DNA from: Martinezella tropici
Lineage (GTDB): Bacteria > Pseudomonadota > Alphaproteobacteria > Rhizobiales > Rhizobiaceae
NCBI RefSeq assembly: GCF_008370325.1
Contig: NZ_VNIP01000003.1
Span: 186,001 to 250,000 of the forward strand
Direction of reading: 5' to 3'
DNA length: 64,000 nucleotides
Shown here piece by piece: positions 28,610-38,691 of the stretch. Every line of letters begins with the position of its first letter. The stretch's first letter is position 1. The position numbers were made by a program, and so were the translations under genes. Below the pieces are notes generated by a model that was given only the letters and a program-made list of their open reading frames with translations, did not search any database and had not been told where the DNA came from.

Positions 28610-29683
28610 ATGACGAAGAACGGCATGCGCCTGACCGGCGTCCGCAAAAGCTTCGGCGGGCTCGCGGTCATCCACGGCATCGACCTCGACATACCGGAAG
28701 GAGCCTTCGTCGTCTTCGTCGGCCCGTCCGGCTGCGGCAAGTCCACGCTGCTGCGCATGATTGCCGGGCTGGAGGAAGTCACCGACGGCGAGATCGCCAT
28801 CAAGGGCCTCGACGTCACCGATCTCGACCCCTCGGAGCGCGGCATCGCCATGGTCTTCCAGTCCTATGCGCTCTATCCGCATATGAGCGTACGCGACAAT
28901 CTCGGTTTCGGGCTGAAAATGGCCCGGACCGACGCATCCGAGATCGAAAGACGCGTGCGCTCGGCCTCAGCGATCCTCAAGATCGATCATCTGCTCGACC
29001 GCCGGCCAGGGCAGCTTTCCGGTGGCCAGCGCCAGCGCGTCGCCATCGGACGCGCCATCGTTCGCGAGCCGGATGTCTTCCTCTTCGACGAGCCGCTTTC
29101 CAACCTCGACGCGGAGCTGCGTGTTTCCATGCGCATCGAAATTGCCCGGCTTCATCGCGAACTCGGCAATACGATGATCTATGTCACCCACGACCAGACC
29201 GAGGCCATGACGCTCGCCGATAGGATCGTCGTGCTGAGGGATGGCCGGATCGAACAAGTCGGCAGCCCGCGCGAGGTCTATGAAGATCCGGCCAACAGTT
29301 TCGTGGCCGGCTTCATCGGCTCACCAAGGATGAACATGATCGAAGCGACATGGTCCGATGGCGGGACGGCGAAGGTCGGAAACTGCAGCATCACAGTCGA
29401 CCTTGCACAGCATAGACCTTCATCCGGCGAAAAGATCCTGCTGGGCATGCGCCCCGAACATTTCGTCGTCGCTTCCGATGCGGACGACGCCTTGCAGGTG
29501 ACAGTCGACGTCACCGAATATCTGGGCGGCACGCGCTATCTCTATTGCCAAACGGAGGACGGCCAGCCCCTGATCGCCGAATATCGCGACGGACCGGAAA
29601 TCGAGCGCGGCGACACGCTCCATCTGCATTGCCCGCCCGAACGCCGGCGCTATTTCGACAAGCAAGGAGGACGGCTGCGGTAG
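28610..29683 (+). CDS. Sugar ABC transporter ATPase (UgpC/MalK-like)
   Basis: A 357-residue ATPase for the upstream importer. The Walker A motif is GPSGCGKST (about residues 35-43), the signature [14 protein letters not shown], and the Walker [16 protein letters not shown]. An H-loop follows ([14 protein letters not shown]). The C-terminal TOBE/OB regulatory domain has [10 protein letters not shown]. It is one base after the GH127 stop and closes the operon. Confidence 0.95.
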   Translation: MTKNGMRLTGVRKSFGGLAVIHGIDLDIPEGAFVVFVGPSGCGKSTLLRMIAGLEEVTDGEIAIKGLDVTDLDPSERGIAMVFQSYALYPHMSVRDNLGFGLKMARTDASEIERRVRSASAILKIDHLLDRRPGQLSGGQRQRVAIGRAIVREPDVFLFDEPLSNLDAELRVSMRIEIARLHRELGNTMIYVTHDQTEAMTLADRIVVLRDGRIEQVGSPREVYEDPANSFVAGFIGSPRMNMIEATWSDGGTAKVGNCSITVDLAQHRPSSGEKILLGMRPEHFVVASDADDALQVTVDVTEYLGGTRYLYCQTEDGQPLIAEYRDGPEIERGDTLHLHCPPERRRYFDKQGGRLR

Positions 29684-29740
29684 CTGCCTCCTTGAAAAGC
29701 AGCACATATGCCAGAAAGGGCCGTCACCATTCCAGGCGGA

Positions 29741-30154
29741 TTAGAACTCCCAAGGAGATATCAGGTCGAGCCCGGTCTCACGGAAGTCGGATAGATTGCG
29801 AGTGGCCAAACGTCCGCCATTGACGCGGGCGATGGCTGCAATCATGCCATCCGCCGTCGACATCGGTCGTCCTTGCCTCTTCGCCGCGCCCATGAGCTCA
29901 CCGTAGTCCAATGCGGCTTCTTCGGTAAGACCGAAGATCCGATCAGCGAAACGATGGCGCCATTCGGACAATTTCTGCTCAAGCCGCGCAGCACGTTGAT
30001 CAGGCATGATCTTTTGAATACCGAAGGCGATTTCGGCTATAGTCACGGTCGAGAGTGCTATCTCCGCATCGTGCCGACCGAGCCATGAGATCACGGCTTC
30101 ATCGGGCAGTTTCCGGAACGTCTCGGACATAACGTTCGCGTCCAGAAATATCAC
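29741..30154 (-). CDS. VapC/FitB-like PIN-domain toxin
   Basis: A 137-residue PIN-domain ribonuclease toxin. Acidic metal ligands appear in MIFLDANVMSE (Asp5), TIAEIAFG (Glu) and the late STADGMIAAIA. The C-terminal half is typical of FitB-like VapC. It overlaps the antitoxin gene by 4 bases (antitoxin first), the standard arrangement. Toxicity is inferred from family only. Confidence 0.88.
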   Translation of the reverse strand: MIFLDANVMSETFRKLPDEAVISWLGRHDAEIALSTVTIAEIAFGIQKIMPDQRAARLEQKLSEWRHRFADRIFGLTEEAALDYGELMGAAKRQGRPMSTADGMIAAIARVNGGRLATRNLSDFRETGLDLISPWEF

Positions 30155-30399
30155 AGATCGATACCGTGATTGAGTTGACGCCCCTTGCGAATAACAGATT
30201 CAAGGTCGATATCGTCATCATCGCTCATCGCCATTCGAGCGTAGAACGACGATGCGGGTTCGCGACCAGCCTCTCGAATCTCATAGGCTTCCAGCGCTCG
30301 CTCGACGACATCGGCGATTGTGCGGTTTTCGCGCCGTGCGAGCCGATGCGCGAGGTCACGCGCCCTGGCACTACGAACGGACAATTGCGGTTCAGCCAT
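30151..30399 (-). CDS. VapB-like antitoxin
   Basis: An 82-residue partner of the PIN toxin. The N-terminal part (LSVRSARARDLAHRLARREN, then RTIADVVERALEAYE) matches the Rv0623/PSK-type ribbon-helix-helix antitoxin group. The acidic C-terminus (SDDDDIDLESVIRKGRQL) would be the toxin-binding tail. It lies 80 bases downstream of the oxidoreductase gene on the same strand but probably has its own promoter. Confidence 0.85.
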   Translation of the reverse strand: MAEPQLSVRSARARDLAHRLARRENRTIADVVERALEAYEIREAGREPASSFYARMAMSDDDDIDLESVIRKGRQLNHGIDL

Positions 30400-30482
30400 A
30401 TCTGTCTCCTGTTCAAACCAAATATAGTCACAGGGTGTCCAGCCATCAAGATGGCAGAAGATGGCTAGACGGCAAAACGAAA

Positions 30483-32756
30483 TTATGCCGCCTTACTGAT
30501 CCGCACCGGAACGGATTTGTAGGACGGAGTGCCGCTTTCCTTGTCTTGGTAATCGATCGGGATTAGGCAATTTGCCTCCGGGTAATAGGCAGCGACGGAC
30601 CCCTCGGAAATATCGTAGGAAATGGCGGTCAGCTTCAGCAACCGCTTGGCGCCCGATGGAAGCGCCGTTTCGATCTCGACGAGATCGCCGTGCTCCAGCC
30701 CCTTCGCCTTCAAATCCTTGTCGTTCATGAACAGGACGTCGCGGCGGCCGAAGACGCCGCGATAGCGATCGTCGAGGCCATAGATCGTCGTATTGTACTG
30801 ATCATGGCTGCGGATTGTCGCCAGCTTGAGGATCGTCCCATCTGAAAGCGAAATGTCCTCGTTGAGGCCCGAAAACAGCTTGAATTCGGCCTTGCCGGAA
30901 GGCGTCTTCCAGATGCGTTCCGTCGGCCCGAGCGGCAGGCGAAAGCCGCCCGGAACACGAATGCGCTCGTTATAATCGGCAAAATCCGGATAGACGATTT
31001 CGATCTTGTCGCGGATCAGATCGTAGTCAGCGATCAGTTCCATCCACGCAACCTTGCTATCAGGCAGGGTCGCCTGCGCCATCGCGGCAACGATGGCCGG
31101 CTCCGAGCGCAGCTGGTCGGAAGCCGGCTTCAGCCTGCCGCGCGAGGCATGCACCATTGACATCGAATCCTCGATCGTCACGGATTGCGCACCGGTCGCC
31201 TGAACGTCCTGCTCGGTACGGCCAAGGACGGGGAACAGGAAGGACTCCTTGCCAATAAGCAGATTGGAGCGATTGAGCTTGGTGTTCATATGAACGGCAA
31301 GATCGAGCTTGCGCATAGCCTCGGCACATAGGTCCGGATCGGGAAGCGCAATCGAAAAATTGCCGCCGAGGCAAAGCAGCACCTTGGAGCGCCCCTCCGC
31401 CATCGCCTGCATGGCGGCAACAGCATCGTGGCCATGATGAGCCGGCGACGTGAAACCAAAGGCCCGTTCGATACCTTCGATCAGCGCAGGAGTGGGCTTC
31501 TCGGTAATCCCGACGGTTCGGTTGCCCTGTACGTTGGAATGTCCGCGCAGCGGGCAAATGCCGGCGCCCGGCTTTCCGAAATTGCCACGCAAGAGCAGTA
31601 GGTTGGCAATCTGCTGTACATTGGCCGTTCCCTTGGCATGCTGGGTGATGCCCATGCCATAGGCGACGATCGTCGCCTTTGATTTGACGTAAGCGTCGGC
31701 AACCCGTTCCAGATCGGCGCGGGCAAGGCCCGACACCCGCTCGATATCGGCCCAGTCCGTCTGGTTGATGTCGTCGATAAGTGCATCGAAGCCGATCGTA
31801 TGCTCGGCGATGAAGGCGTGATCGAGAACGTCAGGCGAAGTCTCGGCCAGCGCCAGGACCGCTTTCATGATGCCCTTGAGCGCCGCGGCATCGCCGCCGA
31901 TCTTCACCTGATAATAGGACGACGCGATCCGCGTCGATCCGAAGGTTCCCATTTCGATCGGATCCTGCGGATCGGCAAAGCGCTCCAGCGCCCGCTCCTT
32001 CAGCGGGTTGAAGACGATGATCGGCACGCCGCGTCGCGAGCATTCGTGCAACGTGCCCATCATGCGCGGATGGTTCGTGCCGGGATTGTGCCCCATGGAG
32101 ATAATGAGATCGCATTCGTCGAAGTCGTCGAGCGACACGGTGCCCTTGCCGATACCGATCGATTGCGGCAGGCCGACGCTGGTTGCCTCGTGGCACATGT
32201 TCGAGCAGTCGGGGAAATTGTTGGTGCCGTATTCGCGCGCGAAAATCTGGAAGAGGAAGGCCGCCTCGTTGGAGGCACGGCCGGATGTGTAGAACTCGAC
32301 CATATCCGGATCGGGCTGGCTCCGCATGACCTCGCCGATGCGGGCAAAGGCGTCTTCCCAGGCAATGGGCTGATAGGTATCGGAGGCACGATCGTAGACC
32401 ATCGGATGGGTCAACCGGCCGGCATTTTCCAGCTCATAATCGCTCCAGGTCAAAAGCTCACTGACCGTATGCTTAGCAAAGAATTCTGGCGTTACACGCT
32501 TGTTCGTCGCCTCCCAGGTAACCGCCTTGGCGCCGTTTTCGCAGAATTGGAAGGTGGAGGTGTGCTCCTTGTCGGGCCATGCGCAACCCGGGCAATCGAA
32601 GCCCGTGGGCTTATTGGTGCGCAGGAGAAGGCCTGGCGCTTCGGTGACATCCATCTGGTCGCGAACTGCCTTGGCCGTTGCCTTCAAGGCTCCCCAACCG
32701 CCGGCGGGGCTATTGTAGGGACGGATACCGGGGACTTCACGCTTCTGCGCCATCAT
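30483..32756 (-). CDS. FdhF/YdeP-family molybdopterin oxidoreductase
   Basis: A 757-residue molybdopterin-guanine-dinucleotide enzyme of the YdeP (formate-dehydrogenase-alpha-like) group. An N-terminal Cys cluster (FDCPGCAWP and FQFCENGAKA) would hold an Fe-S centre. SNMCHEATSVGL and GHNPGTNHPRMMG are cofactor-domain motifs, and the C-terminal barrel has the cofactor-closing region. There is no Tat signal, so it is cytoplasmic. YdeP is linked to acid resistance in E. coli, but the reaction is not established. No fdhD or redox partner is adjacent. ATG 32753 has slightly better spacing from AGGAG than ATG 32756. Confidence 0.88.
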   Translation of the reverse strand: MMAQKREVPGIRPYNSPAGGWGALKATAKAVRDQMDVTEAPGLLLRTNKPTGFDCPGCAWPDKEHTSTFQFCENGAKAVTWEATNKRVTPEFFAKHTVSELLTWSDYELENAGRLTHPMVYDRASDTYQPIAWEDAFARIGEVMRSQPDPDMVEFYTSGRASNEAAFLFQIFAREYGTNNFPDCSNMCHEATSVGLPQSIGIGKGTVSLDDFDECDLIISMGHNPGTNHPRMMGTLHECSRRGVPIIVFNPLKERALERFADPQDPIEMGTFGSTRIASSYYQVKIGGDAAALKGIMKAVLALAETSPDVLDHAFIAEHTIGFDALIDDINQTDWADIERVSGLARADLERVADAYVKSKATIVAYGMGITQHAKGTANVQQIANLLLLRGNFGKPGAGICPLRGHSNVQGNRTVGITEKPTPALIEGIERAFGFTSPAHHGHDAVAAMQAMAEGRSKVLLCLGGNFSIALPDPDLCAEAMRKLDLAVHMNTKLNRSNLLIGKESFLFPVLGRTEQDVQATGAQSVTIEDSMSMVHASRGRLKPASDQLRSEPAIVAAMAQATLPDSKVAWMELIADYDLIRDKIEIVYPDFADYNERIRVPGGFRLPLGPTERIWKTPSGKAEFKLFSGLNEDISLSDGTILKLATIRSHDQYNTTIYGLDDRYRGVFGRRDVLFMNDKDLKAKGLEHGDLVEIETALPSGAKRLLKLTAISYDISEGSVAAYYPEANCLIPIDYQDKESGTPSYKSVPVRISKAA

Positions 32757-32894
32757 ACGCTCCTTTGGCTACCCAAACGGCTTCCTCCCAAAGGTCGGGC
32801 TTACAAGAAATAAGCTTGCGACATCAGGGAGTAAAGCACAATCAAGCGGTAGTGGATCGAACAATCGCCGCTGGCAATGGGCTCATGCAAAGCG

Positions 32895-33845
32895 CTAGTT
32901 CCTGAAGACCAGGCAAGAGCCGCCTTGCTGCCGGATCTGAGTGCAAACGGCATCCGCTTCCTCCCGCGTTTGCCGCCCTATGCGCGCCGCATAGCGGACT
33001 CGACGGCCGAAATCGGCATTGCGCTGACGCACGATCAAGGGCTTTTCGACGTTCAGCGGAGACGGCAGCTTGCGGATATTCGCGGTAAACAGGCGCCGCG
33101 CGGCATCCAGCTGAAAATGCTCGGCGAGTTGCGCGCCCCAGGGCGCCCAGGGCCGCTCCTGCTCCAAAGGCGTCGGTTTCAGGCGCCGGCTCTGCGCGAG
33201 CGCGACGCAGGAATCGACGAACGGCTTACCCTTATCCAGCACGGGAGCTGCGATATCGGGCGGATCGTCCCGCCACTCCTCAACGCTGTGGGCGGTGATC
33301 GCGCTCACATAGTTGCGCGTCTCATAGGGAAGTCCACCGGAATTGAGAAAATTGGCAAGACCGCCCTCGCCGGCGTTATAGGCGGCCGCAGCCAAACCCA
33401 AATTACCGAAGCGGCCCCGCAATTCATCGAGATAGGTCGCCGCCTTGCCAAGTGCTTCCAGCGCATCGTAGCTGTCGCGCACGCCGCGCAGCTTCGCCGT
33501 TCCCGGCATGAACTGCGCGATGCCGCGCGCGCCTTTGGGACTGACTGCATCGGAGCGAAACAGGCTTTCGCGCCAGACCAGCCGCGCCAGATATTCCGGC
33601 GGCAGACGATTGCTGTGAGCGAAATACTCGATGGCCGTGCAGAGATCGCGATTGTAGCTGTCCTTGCGCAGGCAAAGCGTCTCGCCCGTCTCCGTCGTCA
33701 TTGGGCCGGAAACGCAGACGGGAGGCGCAACACGCCATTCCGATTGCGCAGCTGCTGGGCTAAAAACAAAAGCATCGACGGCAAGTGCGGTCGCGAAAGC
33801 GACAATGATACCGACGAAGCCTGCCTTATACTGCCTGCCTGCCAT
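32895..33845 (-). CDS. Lytic transglycosylase (SLT) with SPOR-like C-terminal domain
   Basis: A 316-residue periplasmic murein hydrolase that cuts glycan strands to give 1,6-anhydro-MurNAc ends. Residues 1-33 form a signal peptide or anchor. The SLT domain has catalytic Glu93 in VWRESLFRSDA, then KGARGIAQFMPGTA and AAAYNAGEGG. The C-terminal 80 residues (WGAQLAEHF to CTQIRQQGGSCLVFRN) look like a SPOR-type domain that binds denuded glycan. It lies 106 bases downstream of anmK on the same strand, so it may be the last gene of that operon or separately expressed. Its product is exactly the substrate class the operon salvages. Confidence 0.9.
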   Translation of the reverse strand: MAGRQYKAGFVGIIVAFATALAVDAFVFSPAAAQSEWRVAPPVCVSGPMTTETGETLCLRKDSYNRDLCTAIEYFAHSNRLPPEYLARLVWRESLFRSDAVSPKGARGIAQFMPGTAKLRGVRDSYDALEALGKAATYLDELRGRFGNLGLAAAAYNAGEGGLANFLNSGGLPYETRNYVSAITAHSVEEWRDDPPDIAAPVLDKGKPFVDSCVALAQSRRLKPTPLEQERPWAPWGAQLAEHFQLDAARRLFTANIRKLPSPLNVEKPLIVRQRNADFGRRVRYAARIGRQTREEADAVCTQIRQQGGSCLVFRN

Positions 33846-33951
33846 ATAAGCGATATCCGTCCGAGACCAACCGATCGCAAATTCGCGGCCTCTTCATATC
33901 ATCGATGGACGGAAGCGAAAACCTCTCACGCGACAGCTGGCTCGCGGGTGG

Positions 33952-35067
33952 CTACTGCGCGAGGCGGCCACCGCGCATCGGCGCCGGCACGCCCGTCGTG
34001 CCGGGAAAGCTGATCGGTAGGCCCCGCAGCACGCGCACCGCGAGAAACGCAAAGCACTCCGCCTCCACTGCATCGCCGCGCCAACCGAGATCTTCGGCAA
34101 AGATCGGCTCGACGCCAGCCCGGCTCCTGAGCATCGACATGATTGTCGGATTGTGCCGACCGCCGCCGCTGACGACGACCTTGGTGGGCCTGCGAGGAAG
34201 GAGATCCAGCGCCTTGCCCACAGCGCCTGCCGTGAAGGCCGAAAGTGTTGCGGCACCATCCTCCGGGCTGAGGCCATCCGCCATGGAGGCGCCGAAATCG
34301 AAACGATCCAGCGACTTCGGATAGGGTGCCGTGAGATAGGGATGCTGCAGCAGCCGCTCGAGCCGCGCCTCATCGACCTTGCCGGCACGTCCAAGCGCGC
34401 CGTCACGGTCCATTTCGCCGAGCCCGTGGGACTTGATGAAGTCGTTGAGCGGCGCGTTGGCCGGGCCGGTGTCGAAGGCAACGAAATCGCCCTCTCCGTC
34501 CCACCAAGTGACATTGGCCACACCGCCGAGATTGAGAATGGCCGCTTCGCCCGCAGCGCCGGCACCACGCAGCAAAGCCGTGTGATAGGCAGCGGCAAGC
34601 GGCGCGCCCTGCCCGCCGGCGCGCATGTCGGCGGAGCGGAAATCATAGGCAACCTTGGTGCCGAGGATGGAGCGCATCAGCTCGCCATCGCCCAGCTGGC
34701 GCGTCTGCCCCAGCCGATCCTTCTGCGGTGCCCGATGCAGCACGGTCTGGCCATGAAAGCCGACGACGCCGATGTCGGCCATCGTCATGCCGTTGCTTTC
34801 GACCAGTTCCTTGACCGCCTCCGACTGCGCCCGCGTCAGGGCCTCCTCGGCTTGGCTGAAGATCGCCGGCTCCGGCCCTTCGAAATTCCAAATACGCGCC
34901 TGCGCTAGGGTTTCTTCCAGGAGCCTGCGGATCCAGTCGGGATAGGGCGCCAGCACGTAAGGGCCGAATTCCTCGACGCGCTCGCCATCGGTCTTCAGCA
35001 TGGCGACATCGATATTGCCGTCGAGGACGGTCCCGGTCATCAGACCGACTGCCCAGATTGGTTCCAT
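33952..35067 (-). CDS. anmK: Anhydro-N-acetylmuramic acid kinase AnmK
   Basis: Phosphorylates and hydrolyses 1,6-anhydro-MurNAc to MurNAc-6-phosphate, which feeds MurQ. The 371-residue protein starts at ATG 35067 ([23 protein letters not shown] start, GGAG upstream). It shows [30 protein letters not shown] and VVSGGGRHN, the ASKHA-type kinase motifs of AnmK. It is 10 bases after the serine hydrolase gene. The upstream extension of the frame to 35295 overlaps that gene and is not used. Confidence 0.95.
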   Translation of the reverse strand: MEPIWAVGLMTGTVLDGNIDVAMLKTDGERVEEFGPYVLAPYPDWIRRLLEETLAQARIWNFEGPEPAIFSQAEEALTRAQSEAVKELVESNGMTMADIGVVGFHGQTVLHRAPQKDRLGQTRQLGDGELMRSILGTKVAYDFRSADMRAGGQGAPLAAAYHTALLRGAGAAGEAAILNLGGVANVTWWDGEGDFVAFDTGPANAPLNDFIKSHGLGEMDRDGALGRAGKVDEARLERLLQHPYLTAPYPKSLDRFDFGASMADGLSPEDGAATLSAFTAGAVGKALDLLPRRPTKVVVSGGGRHNPTIMSMLRSRAGVEPIFAEDLGWRGDAVEAECFAFLAVRVLRGLPISFPGTTGVPAPMRGGRLAQ

Positions 35068-35077
35068 GGTCAGGCTC

Positions 35078-36079
35078 CTAAGCTGCGTTGACGAGGTCGC
35101 CGACGGTCTGACGAAGCGCAAGAATGCCGCTGTCGAAGTGGCGTGTCGGATGAATGCGGTTGGTAAGCAAGGTCCAGGCCCTGCCCTTGTCGAAATCGAT
35201 CCAGAGGGCCGTGCCGGTGAAGCCCGTGTGGCCGATCGTGCCGAGCGAGCAAAGAGTGCCGCCATGCCAACCGTCATGGGGCCGTTCCCAGCCATGGGTG
35301 CGAGTGGCGGAAAGCGGTGTCCGCATCAGCGCGATTGACTGCGCCGACGCGCCGCTACCGTCAAGCAATCCCTTGGCGAAATCGAGGATCGAATCCACCG
35401 TGCCGAACAGGCCGGCATGGCCGGCACCCTGCAGCGCCGAACAATTGTCGTCATGAACCTCGCCCGATAGAACGCGATGACGCCAGGTGCAGTCTTCCGT
35501 TGCGGCGGCGAGTTTCGGCGGCGCGGAGAAAGCAAACCCCGGTCCCGGATCCATGGCACGAATTGTCTTTCCGCTCAGCCGTTCTAAAGCGAAGCCGAGC
35601 AGAATGAAGTTGATGTCGGAATAGACCGGTGGGCCGGCGCGCCATTCGCGCTGCAGGATGAAGGTGCGCAAAAGCTCAGGATCGCGGCCATAGGTGTAGA
35701 TCGGCTCAACCGCAGGGAAGGGTGTCTGATGGCCGAGGCATTGGCGGAACGTCACCTTCCGTTCCCATGCCTCGGCGCTGTATTGGCGCAGATCGGGCAG
35801 AAGCACAGTCAGCGGCGCGTCGAGATCGATCGTGCCGGCCTCGGCTAGGGCGAGAATACGCGGCGTCGTGAAAATCACCTTGGTGAGTGAGGCGAGATCG
35901 AACCAGGTATCGACCAACATCGGCCTGACGCTTGGCACCTTCTGGGCGGAACCCACCGCGCGGACCTGCCGGTTGCCTTTGAGATCGACCATGCCGAACA
36001 CGCCGCCGGGAATGTGGGACGTTGCAACCGATTGTTCGAGCGGTGCAAACGCCCGATCGAAACGCTCCTGAAACTCCAT
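35078..36079 (-). CDS. SxxK serine hydrolase (beta-lactamase/AmpH-like fold)
   Basis: A 333-residue penicillin-binding-protein-like serine hydrolase. ATG 36079 is preceded by GGGGGGAG. The nucleophile motif is S64-L-T-K67 in DLASLTKV. The second motif is Y153-S-D, and an HTG motif occurs late (IGHTGFTG). There is no signal peptide, so it seems cytoplasmic. It sits between the importer ATPase and anmK, which suggests it acts on imported muropeptide (an amidase or peptidase step), but that is inference. Esterase or class-C beta-lactamase-like activity is the alternative. Confidence 0.82.
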   Translation of the reverse strand: MEFQERFDRAFAPLEQSVATSHIPGGVFGMVDLKGNRQVRAVGSAQKVPSVRPMLVDTWFDLASLTKVIFTTPRILALAEAGTIDLDAPLTVLLPDLRQYSAEAWERKVTFRQCLGHQTPFPAVEPIYTYGRDPELLRTFILQREWRAGPPVYSDINFILLGFALERLSGKTIRAMDPGPGFAFSAPPKLAAATEDCTWRHRVLSGEVHDDNCSALQGAGHAGLFGTVDSILDFAKGLLDGSGASAQSIALMRTPLSATRTHGWERPHDGWHGGTLCSLGTIGHTGFTGTALWIDFDKGRAWTLLTNRIHPTRHFDSGILALRQTVGDLVNAA

Positions 36080-36115
36080 TCTCCCCCCTTCCATGTCGGT
36101 TCTCCGCAGCCCTGC

Positions 36116-37855
36116 TCAGGCTTCCGCAAGAGCGATATGATCGGCTGCGAAGCGATGCCATTCCGGTGCGGTCGGCTCGAAGCCGGGCGGCCGCACCAGC
36201 GACGGAACCTGGCGCGTGTCGAGCGTGAAGGTCTCCTTGCGCCGCGCAACCGTCGGAACCGCCGCGATCAGCCGCCTGGTATAGGAATGCCGGGGCTCCG
36301 ACAAGACCGAGCCTGCGTCACCGATTTCGACGATCTGCCCGGCATAGATCACCGCGATGCGATGGGCGATGCGCTCGACGACAGCCATGTCATGCGAGAT
36401 GAAGAGATAGGCGAGACCGTATTCACGCTGCAGCTCGATCAGCAATTCCAAGACCTGTGCCTGAACGGAAACGTCAAGCGCCGAAACCGCTTCGTCAAGC
36501 ACCAGCACGGACGGATTAAGCATCAAGGCGCGCGCAATGCACAGCCGCTGACGCTGGCCGCCCGAAAATTCGTGCGGATAGCGATCGAGGGCATTTTCCG
36601 GCAAGCCCACGCGCTTCAGCAGCATGACCATTCGCTCGCGGGTTTCGGATGAAAGCCGCGTTCCCGATGCAATAACCGGTTCGGCAAGGATGCTGTCAAC
36701 GCGAAGGCGCGGATTAAGGGAGGCATAGGGGTTCTGAAAGACCATCTGCACCGCACTCGTACGATCGGCGGCGTTGCCGCAATTGGTCGTAAACGTGCCG
36801 CGGGTCGACTTCACCAATCCGAGGATCGCCCGAGCAGTGGTGGACTTGCCCGACCCACTTTCGCCGACAATCGCCAGCGTCTCGCCGGGCATCAGGTCGA
36901 AACCGACGCCTTCGACGGCATGAACGGCGCCGGTCGATCGGCGCAGGAAACTGCCCTTGACCGGGAAGCGGACCGTCAGCCCTTCCACCTTCAAAACCGG
37001 CTTAGCCTGCTCCTCATCGCGCTGGAAATCGCTGCGAGCGGCCAGCCCCGAAGCGAAATGCGGGACGGAATGCAGCAGATGTTGGGTATAAGGATGCGTG
37101 GGATGATCGAGAACCTGATCGAGCTCGCCCTTCTCCACCGCCTCGCCGGCTTGCATCACCATCACCTTGTCGGCAATGCCGGCGACAAGGCCGATATCAT
37201 GGGTGATGAAGATCATCGACATGCCGGTCTCGCGCTTCAATTCTGCGAGCAGCGCCATGATCTGCGCCTGCACGGTGACATCGAGCGCCGTCGTCGGCTC
37301 ATCGGCAATCAGAAGACGCGGATTGCAGGCAAGCGCGGTTGCGATCATCACGCGCTGCAGCATGCCGCCGGAAAGCTGGTTCGGACAATAGGTCAGCCGC
37401 CGCGCGGCATCGGGAATGCGCACGCGATCCAGCGCATCCTTTGCCGCCGCCTTTGCCTGGCTTCCCGTCAGGCCGCGATGCAGCCGGAAGGATTCCTCGA
37501 TCTGCGTGCCGATGGTCAGGACCGGGTTGAGGGAGGTCATCGGCTCCTGGAAGATCATGCCGATCTCGCGGCCGCGGATCTTCGTCAGCTCCGCTTCGCT
37601 CGCCTTGGTCAGGTCCAGAATGCTGTTATCGGCCTGCTTCAGGCGGATCGATCCGCCGGTAATACGGCCGCCGCCGAAATCGACCAGGCGATTGATCGAA
37701 AGCGCGGTGACGGATTTGCCCGAGCCGCTCTCGCCGACAATCGCCAGCGTTTCGCCGGCATCGAGATCGAAGCTGACACCGCGAACGATGGGATTGGCCT
37801 CGGGGTTGCGACCGAAGCCGACGCGCAGATCGGAGACGGAGAGAAGCGGTGTCAT
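36116..37855 (-). CDS. Peptide-type ABC importer, fused double ATPase (YejF/GsiA-like)
   Basis: A 579-residue protein joining two OppD/OppF-type ATPases in one chain. The first half has Walker A GESGSGKS at 41-48, signature LSGGMLQR near 161 and DEPTTALD. The second has GESGSGKS at 331-338, then [15 protein letters not shown] and DEAVSALD. It powers the two permeases encoded just upstream, overlapping their last gene by 4 bases. Such fusions occur in YejF and GsiA, which import peptides or muropeptides. Context points to peptidoglycan fragments. Confidence 0.93.
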   Translation of the reverse strand: MTPLLSVSDLRVGFGRNPEANPIVRGVSFDLDAGETLAIVGESGSGKSVTALSINRLVDFGGGRITGGSIRLKQADNSILDLTKASEAELTKIRGREIGMIFQEPMTSLNPVLTIGTQIEESFRLHRGLTGSQAKAAAKDALDRVRIPDAARRLTYCPNQLSGGMLQRVMIATALACNPRLLIADEPTTALDVTVQAQIMALLAELKRETGMSMIFITHDIGLVAGIADKVMVMQAGEAVEKGELDQVLDHPTHPYTQHLLHSVPHFASGLAARSDFQRDEEQAKPVLKVEGLTVRFPVKGSFLRRSTGAVHAVEGVGFDLMPGETLAIVGESGSGKSTTARAILGLVKSTRGTFTTNCGNAADRTSAVQMVFQNPYASLNPRLRVDSILAEPVIASGTRLSSETRERMVMLLKRVGLPENALDRYPHEFSGGQRQRLCIARALMLNPSVLVLDEAVSALDVSVQAQVLELLIELQREYGLAYLFISHDMAVVERIAHRIAVIYAGQIVEIGDAGSVLSEPRHSYTRRLIAAVPTVARRKETFTLDTRQVPSLVRPPGFEPTAPEWHRFAADHIALAEA

Positions 37856-38691
37856 ACCGTCGCCCTCCGCATCTTCGGATCAAGGATATCGCGCAGGGCA
37901 TCGCCGAGCAGGTTGAAGCCGAGAATAGAAATCATGATGGTTACGCCGGGGAAGATCAGCAGCCAGGGCGCCGTCTCCATGAGCTTGCGGCTGTCGCTCA
38001 GCATCAGGCCCAAGGACGAGGCCGGAGGCTGCGTTCCCAGGCCAAGGAAGCTCAAGCCCGCCTCCGTCAGCAGCGACCAGGCGAGCGCCAGCGTCACCTG
38101 CACCGTCAGTGGCGCAACCAGATTGAGCAGGAGATGCCGTGTCAGAATGTAGGAGCGGCTGCTGCCGAAGGTGCGGGCCGCATCGACGAAATCGCGTGCC
38201 TTCAGCGAAAGGGCCGGGCCTCGCACCACGCGGGTAAAGATCGGCGTATAGACGATCGCGATCGCGGCAACGCTGGTCCAGGTGCCAGGCCCGACGACAG
38301 CGATGATCAGCAGTGCAAGCAGGATCGCTGGAAAGGCCAAAAGCACATCCATTGTTCGCATGATCACGCCGTCCCAGCGCTTGCCCGACCATGCCGCGGT
38401 CAAGCCAAGCAGGGTGCCGACCAGGGTTGCGACGGCAACGGAGAAGAACGCGACGGTGAAGGATTCGCCGATACCGTTCATCAAGCGGCTGGCCACATCG
38501 CGGCCAAGCAGGTCCGTGCCCATCCAGTAAGCGGAATCAGGAGATTGCAAGCGGGCCAACGGATTGCGCGCCACCGGATCATGCGGCGTCAAGCCGAGTA
38601 GGCCAAGGATGGCGAGCGCGATGTAGATGAGCACGATGGCGCCGCCGATCCGGCCGCTGACGTGTCCGAAAATGGCCTTGATGATCCGCAT
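37852..38691 (-). CDS. Peptide-type ABC importer permease (DppC-like)
   Basis: A 279-residue permease with an N-terminal first helix (GGAIVLIYIALAILGLLGL). The DppC-type motif is MGTDLLGRDVASRLMNG, and the EAA-like loop is FVDAARTFGSSRSYILTRHL. It overlaps both neighbours by 1-4 bases, so the transporter genes are translationally coupled. Confidence 0.93.
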   Translation of the reverse strand: MRIIKAIFGHVSGRIGGAIVLIYIALAILGLLGLTPHDPVARNPLARLQSPDSAYWMGTDLLGRDVASRLMNGIGESFTVAFFSVAVATLVGTLLGLTAAWSGKRWDGVIMRTMDVLLAFPAILLALLIIAVVGPGTWTSVAAIAIVYTPIFTRVVRGPALSLKARDFVDAARTFGSSRSYILTRHLLLNLVAPLTVQVTLALAWSLLTEAGLSFLGLGTQPPASSLGLMLSDSRKLMETAPWLLIFPGVTIMISILGFNLLGDALRDILDPKMRRATV

